Notes: a model not told the origin generated them from the sequence alone. DNA of 56,436 bases from Stenocarpella maydis (GCA_002270565.1 NQMI01000211.1:1-56436), one strand, 5' to 3'; positions 1 through 13,100 are shown, numbered from the stretch's first letter. Program-made: numbers and translations.

Positions 1-1265
1 CATTTATTTTATATTTTTAAAAAGTAAAATACTCTTAAATATTTAAGCTCCAAATTAGTACAAAACTCATAAATCCAATTATAATAATTAAGATGTTTAA
101 TATATTTTGAATTATTATAATGTAAGGTAATCTAGTAATATTATTATAAAAGATTATGTATAAAATATTTCAAAATTAATTTAATTAAAATATATAAATA
201 ATTATAATATGACTTAAAACGTATAAGAAATATAGCTAATCTTTTATTAATATTTTATAAGAATAAAGTAATTAATTAATACTAAATATAATATTGTATT
301 AAAATATAATCAAGCTTAAAAATGATATTTAATTAGGTATATAATTATTAAAAGACTGGCTATAAAACTTTAAAAGTTATTAAAGACTGGTTTTAATTAT
401 TTTAAACATAATAATTAAAGATAAGATCTTGAAAAGTAAGTTTTGTAATTTTAATATAATTATCTTTATAATAAGCTAAATAAATTTATTTATAATTATA
501 ATATACTTTAATTAATGTATAAAAATTAAATTTATATAGCTTAAGAACTATTAATAAAGAAACTTTACTAACTATAATACTTATTTAAAGCTAAATACTT
601 AATAAGAGTTAATATTAATTACATTTTTGATACTTATATTAGTTTTATATTAATACATTTCGTTTAATATTTAATTTATTAATAGAGTATTAGAATAATA
701 TATAAAGCTATTTAAAATTTTAATATTTTGTATATAATACTATAATATAAAATAAGTTAATAATAAAATTATAAAACTTTATATATTAACATTCACAATT
801 TAATTAAATTAATAAATCAAGATACTTTTAATATATTTTTAATCAAAAGATTTTGAAATGATTTTACAACCTTTTAATGTAAAATATATAGCTAATTAGT
901 TATTAATATTATATAAGATTGAGTTTAAAAGTAAATAATAATCATTATATTTTATAAATATTTAAATTAAGTTAAGATTTAAATGTATTTGAATTTATAA
1001 TTATTAAACAGTTTCTTATAAAGATTTGGGACTTTATAAGATTTAATTGGACTATTTTTATAATATAATAATTAAAACTAAAGCTGTTAATAATAATATT
1101 TATAAGTTTAATAAATTTTAGTTTATAATATGTATAATTATAAATATTAATAAATTTAATATAGTTAACTTTTTTTGATTTTATAATTAGAAATAAATGA
1201 TAAGTATTAAATATGTTAATATAATAAGCTAATATAGTATATCACTTATTTTTATTTAAATTATT
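1..1265. other. Very AT-rich stretch, no gene recognised
   Basis: This stretch consists almost entirely of A and T runs, with stop codons in all frames. It ends exactly where the first 215-bp copia LTR begins. Its composition matches heavily RIP-mutated transposon DNA, but I could not recognise any protein domain on either strand with confidence. A degenerate retroelement or DNA transposon is the most likely origin, by inference from context only. Confidence 0.5.
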
Positions 1266-1480
1266 TGTTGAATGGGTCACGTATTGCAATACGAGTGGGG
1301 TGTTATTCTTGTATTTCTCTCTGTCTTTCGAGTAGTAGGTGCAGTGGGCATAGCCCGCCAGCTATCTCAAGTCTATATAGTGGGTGGTAGTTGCTTAGTA
1401 AGCAACTACGCCCTCTGGCTACAATACGGTGGCTATAGCGATAGCCCACCAATATACTATTGCACACTACTATTGCCACA
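1266..1480 (-). repeat. 215-bp copia LTR, copy 1 (3' LTR of a truncated element)
   Basis: This begins TGTTGAATGGG and ends ATTGCCACA, the TG..CA form of an LTR. The same 215-bp sequence recurs at 17,228-17,442 and 24,590-24,804. By comparison with the full element at 17,228-24,804 this is the left (3') LTR of a minus-strand element. It differs from the other copies mainly by G-to-A and C-to-T transitions. It contains three inverted repeats: a 14-bp palindrome at 1,280-1,293, a perfect 11-bp-arm repeat at 1,387-1,409 and an imperfect one at 1,428-1,450. Confidence 0.85.
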
Positions 1481-3856
1481 CTAGTGGTCTTTTCTTTTTA
1501 AAAATCATAGTAAAAAAAATCCTAGGCATAGGATTGAACCCACGCTCTCGCTATTATAATAAGAACAAAAGAATTGCCGTATTCATCATCAGAATCCCTA
1601 TATTATCATTGCTTTTAGTCATAGCAGCCCCTTTGCTAAGTTCATTAAATATACCATTATACCAAATGCCCATCAAATACAGGCACCCAGAGAGGCCTAG
1701 CATATTATAGCAATCCCTACTTTCTCTAAAAGCTAGGAGCCCGTAATTATACAATCGAGTATAATATAATGCTTTCCCTATATAAAATATCCGCTTCCAT
1801 TAATATATACTACCTATTTGTTATCTTTAGTACTTAAGGGTTTCAAAAGAAATACGCGATAAGGACTTATGTTTCCTTCGCCTATAGGCTACAGGTTAAA
1901 TAAGGATTTACCTAAAGCTAGAACAACAATTGCCCGGACTCCCTAAAACTAGAATAATAACTATCCAGCCTTCTAAACCCCTTCTCTCTCTTTACTAAGT
2001 ATTAACAATTAACTAAATTGAGTATAGTCCAGATCAACTGCCAATCCAACGGCAGACATCAATAACAAGTTTCAACAACAACTCGATCTGTAAAAGCCCT
2101 CTTCGCCAGAGGCCAATAGCAAGAGTTGGTGGGTGTGGATAAAGTAGTAGTTGGGTCGGGTAGGGATCATAGCAGACGGTAATAAATGGCATATCGGAGC
2201 TAACTTATCAACAAAATGCATAGTAAAGCATGCAATATCCAACTCTGCTCTTAGTAAGTATATAAAACATACATTAAGCAGGAGTTAAGACTGCGAAATC
2301 TTGACCGGGAACGCTTAATACGCACAACTAGCAACTTAAGTGCCCATAGGATAGTGGTAACCCTCATCACCTAAACCCTCAGTATATAGGCACCACTATA
2401 AAAATCTTAGCTATAAGGTCTCACCCTTAAGATGGATTTAAACTATATACTAGCCAACTATACAGCTCTTTAGGGTAAGATGCAGGTAACTAGTTAACAG
2501 GGATCTAAAGTTTTGCTAGTTATTAATACTATATAATCCCTTTTTATATCTCAAGATACTTATTAACTTCCATCCAGGGCTTAGAGTGCTAGGAAGTAGT
2601 GATTCTTCCTTTATATAGGGTAGCATTAGTATTACATTAGTGTATTACTAACTAAGTTACATTAGTTAGTTAATTGCTATTAAGTATGCTTTTGCTGGGC
2701 AAGTCAGCATATAGCTATTCTTATAGCAATTATCATAATCCCTTATATAGTATTTAGGTAGAGGAAGGGGTTATTACCAACTGGCTACAGTCCACATATC
2801 CTTCCACCTTAATGATAAGAGTATTATTATTAATGAGGCATTCTAGCGCCTTATTTAATATACTCTTTATAAAGGCATCTACTAGGTTATAGTCCCCAGT
2901 AATCCACTAGATCTTATAAATCTTATACTTCTTATATAACTACCTTAACACTATTATATTAATTATTAGGCATTTCTCTTTTATTATCCCTAGCTTGACC
3001 AGATACTGTATAATGAGGTATAAGTCTGTATAGATAATGAAGAGGGATCCTCTGGTAGACCTTAGGTGTTTGGTAACCTGGCGGTAAAGTGGCTGATTAT
3101 AGATCCCTATATTAAAGCTGTTGACCATGCTGTAAATCTTGGAAGTAAGTATGCTACATGTAACCCTCTTATACTTTGTTAAGACTAATAGAGGATAGTT
3201 TCTAATAATCTTCTATATAGATGGTTGTTGGCTTTGCTTTTTATTTATTAGGGCAATTATATAGCTAATTTGGGAACTGAGGTCCTTTTGTTAGTAAAAG
3301 ACTGTTTATAAAGATTATCAACTTGGCTGCTGTGAGGTTTAGAGGAATGTAGTTAAGCTATGGTAAGGTGATTTGTTGCTACTTTAGCTGCCTATTAACT
3401 TAGTATAGTCTGTTTTCTTTGGGTCTTGAATTTATGCTTGTAATAGAAAGGTTAAATCTACTTCGGATGGCAAATAGAAGCTAGATATGCTCCTTATATG
3501 TGCTGTTATATCTAGTACGTGTTAGTAGATCTATATACGTTAACTAGCTAGTATTTTTAGCCCCTTAGCCCTTCTATCTGAGATGCATAATGCTATTGTA
3601 TGATATTATAATCTTTATGCTATTAAAGTCTAGTAATCTCTTAGGGGTTAATCTATCCTTTAGCTTGCAGCAGATCTCCTCCTTCTTAATCTTTTGCTCT
3701 TTAAGTTCTAAGAAAGCTAGGGTATAAAGGGTAAGGGTATCATCAGTCTGCATGGCAGTAATACTAAAGATATCCTTGGTGCCCTTGCTATTATAGTTAG
3801 CTATTAGGAGGTACGGTCATATGCAAACACAATCATCCCCAGCTTCTTAATATAGT
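1481..3856 (-). mobile_element. Truncated copia element (3' end only), RIP-degraded
   Basis: This segment is colinear with 17,443-19,867 of the full-length copia element further right, apart from small indels and many transitions. The end of the coding part corresponds to a stop near 2,753 on the minus strand. Upstream of that, remnants of the copia RNase H tail can be read. The element is cut off at 3,856 by a GC-balanced solo LTR; beyond the LTR the sequence is gypsy, so the rest of this copia copy is missing. The stretch next to the LTR (about 1,500-1,560) has a polymerase III B-box-like motif followed by a T-run on the minus strand. Confidence 0.8.
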
Positions 3857-4429
3857 TCTGATGAATTTGTGCTATAGAATAGCATTCAGTTCAGCGTGTG
3901 TGTGTTTCGGCAGGGTCGCAGTATGGTGCTCTGAGGCGAATTGGGACGATTGACAATGGTCTGGACAACTTTGTATTGAATTAAGTTGGGCTTCTGTAAG
4001 CCCTCCTTATATACCCTCCGACGTCGTCTCACCCCTGGGCACGCTGCGGTAGGCTCTGGTGCAAATTTGCAAATGCCGGAAAATTCGCCCTTCCAACACA
4101 CCATCTTTGGTTCCAAACAACTAGCCAACCACAGCCCTAGCAATGCCCAAATTAAGTACATACAAACTTCAGAAATCAGGCTATCCAATGCACTAAGTCA
4201 TATACTTTTTGGGTAAGAAATAAGGGTAATGCAGAGGTCTGAATTAAGGTGCAAATGCAGGCCAAAATAATCGACTCACGGCCACCAAACTCATCTTGCG
4301 TCACGCACGCACTGGGCGTACTTAGCGAAAATCGCCTGACTCGCAAGTCTAGGGTAACTCCTTGCTAGAAAGTCTAGGGTAACTCCTTGCACGGAGTACC
4401 AACGCCCTGCTGAGCGGTTCCGTTTAACA
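3857..4429 (-). repeat. Solo LTR copy 1 (573 bp), not RIP-degraded, at a chimeric junction
   Basis: This is nearly identical to 16,368-16,963 but has two rather than three copies of a 25-bp internal tandem unit. Read on the minus strand it starts TGTTAAACGG and carries a TATA box (GGGTATATAAGG, plus-strand 4,005-4,016) in the position expected for an LTR promoter. It is GC-balanced, unlike all flanking DNA. The left flank is copia and the right flank is the RNase H region of a minus-strand gypsy element, and there is no matching target duplication. It may therefore mark a recombination breakpoint. ORFs of 76-100 codons inside it are not credible genes. Confidence 0.75.
4005..4016 (-). promoter_or_regulatory. 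LTR TATA box
   Basis: GGGTATATAAGG on the minus strand lies about 410 bp into the LTR. The same motif is present at 16,514-16,525 in the second copy, which supports a promoter role in the parent retroelement. Confidence 0.5.
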
Positions 4430-7400
4430 GCTTCCTTAAGTATGGGGTCTCCTATAACCTTATCCTTAAGTATCTAGAAAACCTGTTGTTTGATATCTAT
4501 CCACCTGAAGGCATGATCTTTCTTGGTAAGGTCTATTAATGGTTTCGTGATGTTGCTATACTGTATAATGAATTATTAATAGAAGTTAGTATATTTAAGG
4601 AATGCTCTAATGTTCTTAATGTTTATAGGGGTTAGCTATTTTTTAATTGCTTTAACTTTTCCTTCTTGTATTTTAATTCTTGCTGGTTTAATTATATACT
4701 TGAGGTAGTTAACTTTTAATGCGTGCTAGCTGTACTTTTCTGGTTCTACTAGGAGATTGGCATCCTGAAGTTTTTAGAGAACCTTTTTGATATATTCCTT
4801 ATAATTATTGAGGTTTTCTAAGAAGATAAGAATATCGTTTAAGTAGGTAATGATAAAGATATCAAGGTATTTACTTAGGATTTAGTTAATTATTTCCTGG
4901 AATAATATAGGTGCATTAGTTAATCTGAAAGGCATAACCATTATTTTGTAATATCTATAGCGTATCCTAAATGCTGTCTTTTATTCTTCTCCTTCTTTCA
5001 TTTAGATAAGGTTGTATCCATGCTTTAAGTTAAGTGCTGTAAACCATTTTGCTCCTCTAAATTGGTCCCATAGTTCCTTGATGAGTGGGAGAGGATATTA
5101 GTTTTTGATTGTGATGTTATTTAATTATTGGTAGTTTATGTAAAGTTATAGCTTGTTATTCTTCTTTAATATAAAGAGGATTGGGTATCCGGCTAGTGAT
5201 TATGATAGCCTGATGAATCCCTTCTAAAGGTTTTTATTAAGGTATTCCCTAAGTGCTTTAAGTTATTCTTTATTAAGTTTATAGATAGGCTTAAATTAGG
5301 GTATTATTCTAGGTTTCAATAGTATTTTATAGTCCCATTGTATATATTATAGTAATATAGTATTAAGTTATTCCTAGAATACTTTCTTGAATTTATAATA
5401 GTCTTCTAGTATTTATGCTAGTTTATTAGTCTTATCTCCTTCTCTCTTTTCTTTTAGGTAAAGGAGGTATTATTGTATTTCCTGTATTGTGTGCTAACTG
5501 GTTGTATTAGAGTGGTAATCTCCTGATTAGCTTTAGTCCTTTCATAAGGTGCTTGAGTGGCCTAATCCTTCTCTATCTTCCTAGGGTTGGGCCTTCCATC
5601 CGCTTCCAGAGGTATCCATGGGTCCATTTGAGTGCATTACCCGTTTGCTATCCTTAGTAATATAACTCCTTCCCTCACTATTAATTACAACCTTCTTCTA
5701 GGGAACAGCATTATCCTAAAAGATCTAGGTAGTAGTCTAATTAATTTAGGGATTATTCTTTCTTAACTAAGGTATTCCCAAGATTAACTAATGATTTGCT
5801 ATCTTAATGATATTAAATAATAGTAATTCCATATAGTTATAAATCCGAACTAAAAGGGGATTAGTCTCTATATTAATAACTCTATTACCATAAGATACTT
5901 TAATCCCATTTACTATATTAAGTTTATAGGGTTCCCTTTTCTTATGCTATAGTAGGTAATATCTATTTACTATCTTTATGGAAATGAAATTCCCTTGTGC
6001 TCTACTATTGATGAGTGCTAAGCATGTATAGACTCCCAGCTTGACTTAAACTGTTAGGTGGCTATAGTTGCTCATTATTGTGTATAAGTACCTCGTGATA
6101 TAGTTGGTTGCTGCCTAAGGTTTTGTAGATAGCCCTTCTAGTTTTTTAACTATTTGTCTACAGCTAGGGCCTCCTTAATGCTCTTAAGATTTTACTTTAT
6201 AATATTTTGTGATTCTTGCAGGTTATCAACTAGCTATTGTATACTATAATCCTGTTCCTTTATTATTAGAGTTTTAAGCAGCAGCCCCTGCTATTTTAAT
6301 AGATGCTAGTCTTGAGCTTTATTGAGTATGTGCACCTTATAGGTTGGTTTATTATAATTTGCCCATCCGTTAGGGTTCTGGAGGCATTCTAAAGGTGTGC
6401 GGGAGTCCAGCCTTATTAGGGTGTATCCTATCTTATTATGTTTTTAGTGCAGGTGCTAGTTCTTGAAATTATTGCGCTTATATATATATTTAATATCCTT
6501 ACCTAGATATTATTAAGGAAACTAGCTATACTTAGCTTTCTCCCTTATGTATTCCTTGCATCCATTGTAAATACATAATACCCAAGAGATGTCTTTATGT
6601 TTATTATGTGATGGATATATGTATCCCGCATCTCCTGGTCTCCTGTATTCCTAGGTAGGTTATCCTATAGTTTCTTTAAAAGGTCTCCCTGTAATTATAA
6701 CCGCTGTAATATTAGTTCTTGGGGCTAGAAGGGGCGCTTGTCCTAGGTAGTCTTGCGGTTCCTTTCACTAGGTTTGTAGTGCAAGTAGGGCCTAAGGGAT
6801 AGGTTTTCCTTCCATCCTGGGGTCAATCTGCAGGAGCTCCTCCTTATTTTCTACCGCTAGGGTTCTTTCCCTGCTTCCCTAAAGCATTCTTAGGAAACCA
6901 TCTGGTAGCCTCCTTATTGCTGTAGTAAGTAGTATAGCTATTATTAAAGCAAGTTGTCTAACTGAGTAATGCGTGTGCCTTTCTAGGGTTCTGGGGATTC
7001 TTTATTAGTAGGATAGGCTGCTATTATGCCTTATCTTTCTGATGTTTTTCGTATTAGGATTTAGTATATTAGGAGAAGTATAGACTATTATAGAGGTCTT
7101 CCTTATTAGGGTTATAGAAGTTGCATTCTTTATCTAGGTCTTAATCTAAGTATACCTAATACTAGTTATATATAGTTATTTTATAGATATAGTACTTATT
7201 TACAAGCTCCTATTGCGGTTTGGACCTGGGTGGTCCTTATGCATTATAAGTAGCTATACTAGCTTGATGGGTAGCCTTATTAGCCTATCGGGTTCCTTTA
7301 GGTACTAACTTCTAGTCCCTATTTTTTTTTTAGAGCCCGGCATTCTAAGGCGAAGTATCCTATCTTATTATAGTTATAGTATTTAATGTTTTTCTTATCC

Positions 7401-8027
7401 TTATATTAGGCAACATCTAGTTCTATAGGTCCTGCATGCTATCCCCACTAGGTGCTTAGCTTCTAATATTTCTTTCCTATATTGGATTTATACTTATGGA
7501 ATATAGTTCGTTTAGAAGTTCATCCTTTCTTTTCTAAGCATTATTTATAGAGTCCATTATTAATCTAGATAGCTATTTTCATATAGTATAAAAAATTATT
7601 AGGTTAGTTTATAACTTTATTAAGTTTATCCTTTACTTTATTCTTTAATCTGTAGTAGAATATAAATTCCTTTGCGTTATTAGTATAATCGATTTTAGTA
7701 TAGATTTGCCAAAATTCTGCCGTATAGTTGATTGCTAAACTGCACTATTTGCAATTCGCTAGGTCCCTTTCTGCCTGCTGTTCTTTATTTGGGTCCTAAA
7801 ATAGGGATCTAAGAGCATCTTTATAGCCTTTATAGCTGCTGAAAATCCGCTATATTCTAAGCTTATAGGCTTTAAACAACTCTATATTAATAAAGTTGGT
7901 TAGGTAGGGTTTAAATTAAGCTAAAGCTTATCCTTTAAGGAAAGAGGATGCATATATAACCCTTTTTCCACTAGGCTATATATCTAGCCTATAGAAGCGC
8001 TAATAGGCCCTAACTTATATTAAGTAT
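4430..8027 (-). mobile_element. Ty3/gypsy retrotransposon fragment (RNase H, RT, gag), RIP-degraded
   Basis: On the minus strand the order is gag (about 7,900 to 7,330), then reverse transcriptase (about 5,400 to 4,600) and the start of RNase H (to 4,430). Gag includes a CCHC zinc knuckle at 7,340-7,381 in which the first two Cys and the His have become Tyr. The RT catalytic box at 4,834-4,845 reads YLND where the family has YLDD. Downstream are recognisable KPEKC-type and NFYRRF-type RT signatures with stops. Most changes are G-to-A or C-to-T. The integrase and both LTRs are absent; the left end is a solo LTR and the right end is copia. The clade looks like Tf1/chromovirus-type fungal gypsy. 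Confidence 0.85.
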
Positions 8028-8232
8028 TGTTGAATGGCCTTTGCCATATGGCTGTTGGTACGTATGTACAGTGGTTGTCGAACTGGTTCTGTTATTTGAT
8101 GATCTATCTAGGTTCTGAAATGAGGGAGGGGAAGCACACGGTAGGGGCTTAAGGCCTCCATGCGGTACCTAGGTGGCTGACTAAGCCACCTCGTCCTTAT
8201 ACTAATGTATGATCCTAAGTGCTATTCTAATA
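8028..8232 (-). repeat. Left (3') LTR of copia B, 205 bp
   Basis: This is aligned base for base in length with 15,864-16,068. It ends CTAATA where the right copy ends CCAACA; both differences are C-to-T. Confidence 0.85.
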
Positions 8233-8610
8233 CTAGGGATCTTTTCTTTTATAATTATATATCTTCCTTTTAGCCTCTAAGCAGGTTGAACTACTCATAT
8301 ACCTTCCTTCTTAGTGAAATCCCCCTCCTCTCCTCCTATAGGTTATGCTGCTTTTTACTTTATATATTGCTTGCGACCTCTAACTATTTGGCTGATATTA
8401 GTTGTTGTTTAATATCTCTTCCACTTCTAACCACCTATACTTCCCTTATCATCCTTACTCTATAGCTCTTCATATATATAGAAGGAGCAAAAGAAGCACA
8501 TCCTTAATAAGATATCTCCTTTATGAGTTACTTACTTGCATGATTAACTTATTGCTAGTTAGGGATACTAGTGCTATATGCTTCCTCCCTAATATAAAAC
8601 CTCTTCCTCT

Positions 8611-8650
8611 CTCTCTCTCTCTTTCTTTCTTCCCTTCTCCCTTTCTTCAT
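8611..8650. repeat. CT-rich simple repeat
   Basis: This is a run of CT dinucleotides followed by CTTT and CCTT units. It lies in the non-coding part of copia B between the polyprotein stop and the 3' LTR. Confidence 0.7.
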
Positions 8651-9264
8651 TATATAACACTTATATACCTATATATAAACCTTTAGTATATATTTATATA
8701 ACTACTTCTTCTTCTTTAACTTATTTAATAAAATTTCCTTACTTATATAATATCTTCTAGCTTATACTCTTCTTCTTATAGCCCTTATAGCTCACCCATC
8801 TTGCCTATTATACCTCCTATTAGGCCTACATCTGTTATAGTAGCACCCTCAGTTCCTCTACCAATAGGTAGTGCTTACCCACTAGAGCTACTCTTTAGTA
8901 TCCTATATTCTGTACCTAGCCTAACTGCTAGCTGCTGCATTGTAACTCTCCTAACTAGTAACTTTATAAATTGGACTCTTCTTACCACCCTCTATATTAA
9001 TATTCATATAAGCCCTTTCCCCTCCTTTACTATATTTCTAACCTTTATATAAATATAATAGGAGGCTAAGCATATAGTTGCCGCCCTTTTCTTATATAAT
9101 ATTTGCATTCTAGCGGATATTAATATATTTAGAGCTAATATTATTACCCACCTCCTTTATTATCCGAGCTACTTCCATGCAATCCTAATCTAATCGCATA
9201 ATAAGCGGGTTAGTAAGAAATACCTAAGGTATAAGCCTAAGACTTACAAATTTGAAGATTACAT

Positions 9265-9522
9265 ATGAATTCTGGGCTTCCAGGGGGTGCTTGTGCGACC
9301 TATATCTAGCAGTTACTAGCTCGGAAGTATCCCTACTATAAGAAGTATGAGGCTGATGCTAGTTGTATAGGGCGTGGAAATCAGTAGGGTGGTGGTTCGG
9401 GTGATAATAGCGAGGGGTCCTCTTGGAATCCTATAACTGTAGAGGATATTAAGCAGGAGATTAAGGCGGAGGAGGCTGAGCCCATTATTGATCCTTGCGC
9501 CTTCGGCTATATGGTGGAGTAG
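9265..9522 (+). pseudogene. Unidentified plus-strand ORF inside copia B, two internal stops
   Basis: Reading from the ATG at 9,265 to the TAG at 9,520-9,522 gives 85 codons with a coherent, acidic, non-repetitive composition. It contains a Tyr/Lys-rich patch (RKYPYYKKYEAD), a Gly-rich hinge and an acidic C-terminus (EDIKQEIKAEEAEPIIDP). It is broken by two TAG codons, both explained by C-to-T or G-to-A changes. It runs antisense to the retroelement polyprotein, in the roughly 2-kb space between the polyprotein stop (10,177) and the 3' LTR. I do not recognise the family. It could be an accessory gene carried by this element family or a captured host fragment. Confidence 0.4.
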
Positions 9523-9699
9523 GTAGTTCTAAGTTATATAGTGATTTTTTTAGAAGGTTGGCATTCCATATAGTGAAATAGAGGGTTGAGTTATATAATG
9601 CACTTTCTATACTATATATTATGAAATTTAAACTCCCCTCTTACTACTTTTTAATCATATGGATTGCAATCTGAGTATTAGTATGGGTTCTTAGTAGCT

Positions 9700-10075
9700 T
9701 GTCTTTATATATTCTAGCTTTATTTATCTTCATCTAAGGCTTATCTTAGTCTTTCTAGACCCTATCTAGCTTCATTTAAGTCCTGTCTTGCTATATCCAG
9801 GCTATGTTAAAATCCATCTAAGTCCTGTTTTTATCTATTAAGGTCCTATTCTTAGGTATTCAGGTTATATCTAGCTCCATATAGGGCCTATTTTCCTCTA
9901 TCCAGGTGTTATCCAGCTTCATATAAGTTAAAAATCTATTAGTCTAGCTTAATTCCATCTTAGTTCTAGCTCCATTTTAGCTTAGTTCTATCTCAGTTCT
10001 ATCTTAGTTCCAGCTCTATTCCAGCTTAATTCTAGTTCCATTCTAGCTTAGTTCCAACTTCCATATGGGTCCAGA
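9700..10075. repeat. Degenerate short tandem repeats
   Basis: Words such as CAGCTTCAT, TTAGTTCTA and AGTTCCA recur many times in loose tandem order. The stretch lies just downstream of the copia B polyprotein stop and looks like a decayed minisatellite. Confidence 0.5.
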
Positions 10076-10176
10076 TCCTTAATATTTTCTTCCATACAGG
10101 CCCCCTATTTTCTATAGCCTATCCTCCATACATTCAGACCCCCTCTCTAATTCCTCCCCTTTTTCATATAAACTAC

Positions 10177-13100
10177 CTACTTTTTCCTATCTAGGCGCTC
10201 AATATATACCTTAACTCTAATCCTTAGGGTGTTTATTATAATTAGCCGCTCTAGTACTCCATTTAGGACTTTCTTTATATAAGCATCTACTAGGTTGTTC
10301 TTTCTATTAATCTATTATACTTCTAATACCTTTTTCCTTTTATATGCTTCTCTTAGTAATATAATATTAATCATTAGCCTCTTCCTATTAGTTATATTAA
10401 GCTTTACTAGGCATTTATATAGTAATCATGAGTCCGTATAGATTACTACTGGTATTCTCGGTACCTCTAGATAGTTGAAGATTTGGTTGATTGTTATACT
10501 AAGTGCTATGCTGCTATTAAACCCTATTATCATTCTATATAGCTTGCTTGCTAGTATGCTTCATATAACTTGCTTGCACTTTATTAAACTCCAGTAGATA
10601 ATATTTCTATAGATCTTAAAGTCAGTCTCCATACGGTCTTCTTTTATCACTATAGTAATAATAAATCCTAGCTATAAGGATGACTCTGGTTGGCAGATTG
10701 AGGCAATGTATGCCCCTCGGGCTCTCTAGGCAATGTACTGCTGGGCTGCATCATCCATACGGAGGTTAATTAGTTCTAATTGTGCGGCTTATCCTTTTTA
10801 TATAAATAAGATATTCTCTTTATCCAACTTAATCCTTCCACTATTAAATTCTACCGGCTTTTTAGATGTTAGAACTTCCTTTAGCTTCATATAGAACTTT
10901 TTCGTTTTTAGCTCATCTTCCTCCTTTTTAGAGAATATTAGTATTATAAAGAAGAAGGTATCATCCATCTGCATCCCTAAGATGCTAAAGTTATATAGCC
11001 TATTAGTAGTAAATAGGAGGCATAAGTTATATATAGAGATCTTCATTTTTAGGGCCTCTATATAGTGGGTGTGGTAGGTTTTATACTAATGCAGGCCTGC
11101 CTCAGCTAGGCTGTATAGTGGTTTCCTAATAATAAGGATTGTATCTAGGGGGTATCTGTCCCTAAGCTCCAGGGGTAGTTGTATAATAATCGTATGGGTT
11201 AGTATATCTTGAGCTTGGGTGTAGGCTTATGTGATATCCTATAGTTTGCCTTAGCATCTGTATGATTAAATGAGTGTTAGCCCTAGGGCTAAAATCAGTT
11301 TCTAGCTTATCCTCTGGATAGTTGGGGCTTATATTAGTATTATATGTTTCTCTTTATCCCCAAAGCCCTGCACAACTAGCCTTAATTTCTTAATCAGCTT
11401 GGTTAACTTATTCTTAACTTCTTGTATTATTTATGTATTAAAGATTCTCAGATATCTATATATCTTCAGGTCATACTTTACAAATTTAAATATATCTTTA
11501 CTAGCTAGAGCATTAATCTTAAGGGCATTAGATTCTTTAAATAGCTTGCTTGGGCTGGTAATAATGTTATCTTCCCTTAGCTTAATAGCTAGGTTATATA
11601 AATCCCTTTCTATTTAGGTTAAGAAAGTAGTTGCTAGTAGTTATATAGTTGATAGATATATATATCATGCGGTTGCTCTCCTGGGTCTGCCACACTAATT
11701 TAGCTGCACCTAGGTAGCTTCCTTCCTAGGCCTGCCTCTCTTTCTAGCTTGGGTTAGCTGTTATATGGTGATGGCTTCTCATACATCCAGGTTGTCCCAT
11801 ATGGCTGGTTTAGCTATATAAAGGTATAGTTTGGCATATATAGCCCGGAATTATATAGGTCCATTTACCATACTAATTATTATAGTATACCTATAGATAG
11901 CTTCCAGCTTATATAGTCCTCTCTAGCCTTTATTTTTTCTCTATATAAGGACTTTGCTTTAGAGGGGTAAGGATAGTATAGTATAGGTATCTGGTCTATT
12001 CCTAGTGTTAATTATATAGCTAACCTTAATTTCCATATAGATGGTTTAAAGTATCTTTATAGCCTTTTGTATAGCTCTTGCCCTTTAGGTGATATCTAGA
12101 GATAGTAGAGATTTATATAAAACTTAAGGGTAGGTACTAAATACTAGAAGGGTTGGTATAAGTTCACTTAGCCCAGCTATATTATTTAGGGCCTTAATTG
12201 CTATCTGTAGGATTATCTTATTATCTATAGCTTTATTAATCTCTATATAAAGGATTTCATATGCCCTTTTTAGAGGTTCATGTAACTGCTTAACCTTCCC
12301 TATAGTCTAGTATGCCTCCACCAGCATCTCTTTGCATGAGATCCCCATAATCTTTACATTTATATGGAACTCCTCTAATATAAAGTTTATCCTTAAGTTA
12401 TATATAATATAATTAGGTAGGCTAATATAGGTGCAGATCTAGCATTTATAGAGTGTATCCTAGGTATCTTATGCAGATATAGATCTAAGGAATATTACTG
12501 CTTGGAAGTTTATATTTNCTTTAGGTAATATCTGGAGATAGTAGAGATTCATATGAGACTTAAGGGTAGGTACTAAATATTAGGAGGGTTGGTATAAGTC
12601 CACTTAGCCCAGCTATATTATTTAGGGCCTTAATTGCTATCTGTAGGATTATCTTATTATCTATAGTTTTATTGATTTCTATATAAAGGATTTTATATGC
12701 CCTTTTTAGAGATCTATATAACTATTTAACTTTCCCTATGGCCTAGTGTGCCTCTACTGGTATCTCTTTACATAAGATCCCTATGATCTTTGCATTCATA
12801 TGGAACTCCTCTAATGTAAAGTTTGTCCTTGGGTTGTATATGATGTGGTTAGGTGGGCTGATATAGGTATAAATCTAGCATTTATAGAGTGCATCCTAGG
12901 TATCTTATGTAGATATAGATCTAAGGAATGTTACTACTTGGAAGTTTGTATTTATATTAATTATATATAGGGCGTTCTTCTCTCTAAGTTATATAATATT
13001 AATTATTACTTTATAATTAAAGTGGCTTTCATTTTTAATAGAGAATTTAAATTGTCTTAGGGCTGGGTTGTATATCTGGTAGTGGTAGCAGAATTTCTTA

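Noticed and set aside
1..1265. Possible Fot1/pogo transposase remnant on the plus strand
   Set aside because: A few residues near 1,090-1,130 are reminiscent of a pogo-type core, but the match is too weak in such AT-rich sequence.
3986..4216. 76-codon and 100-codon ORFs repeated in both solo LTRs
   Set aside because: They are identical because the LTR is repeated. They overlap on opposite strands, lie over the TATA-containing promoter region and show no domain.
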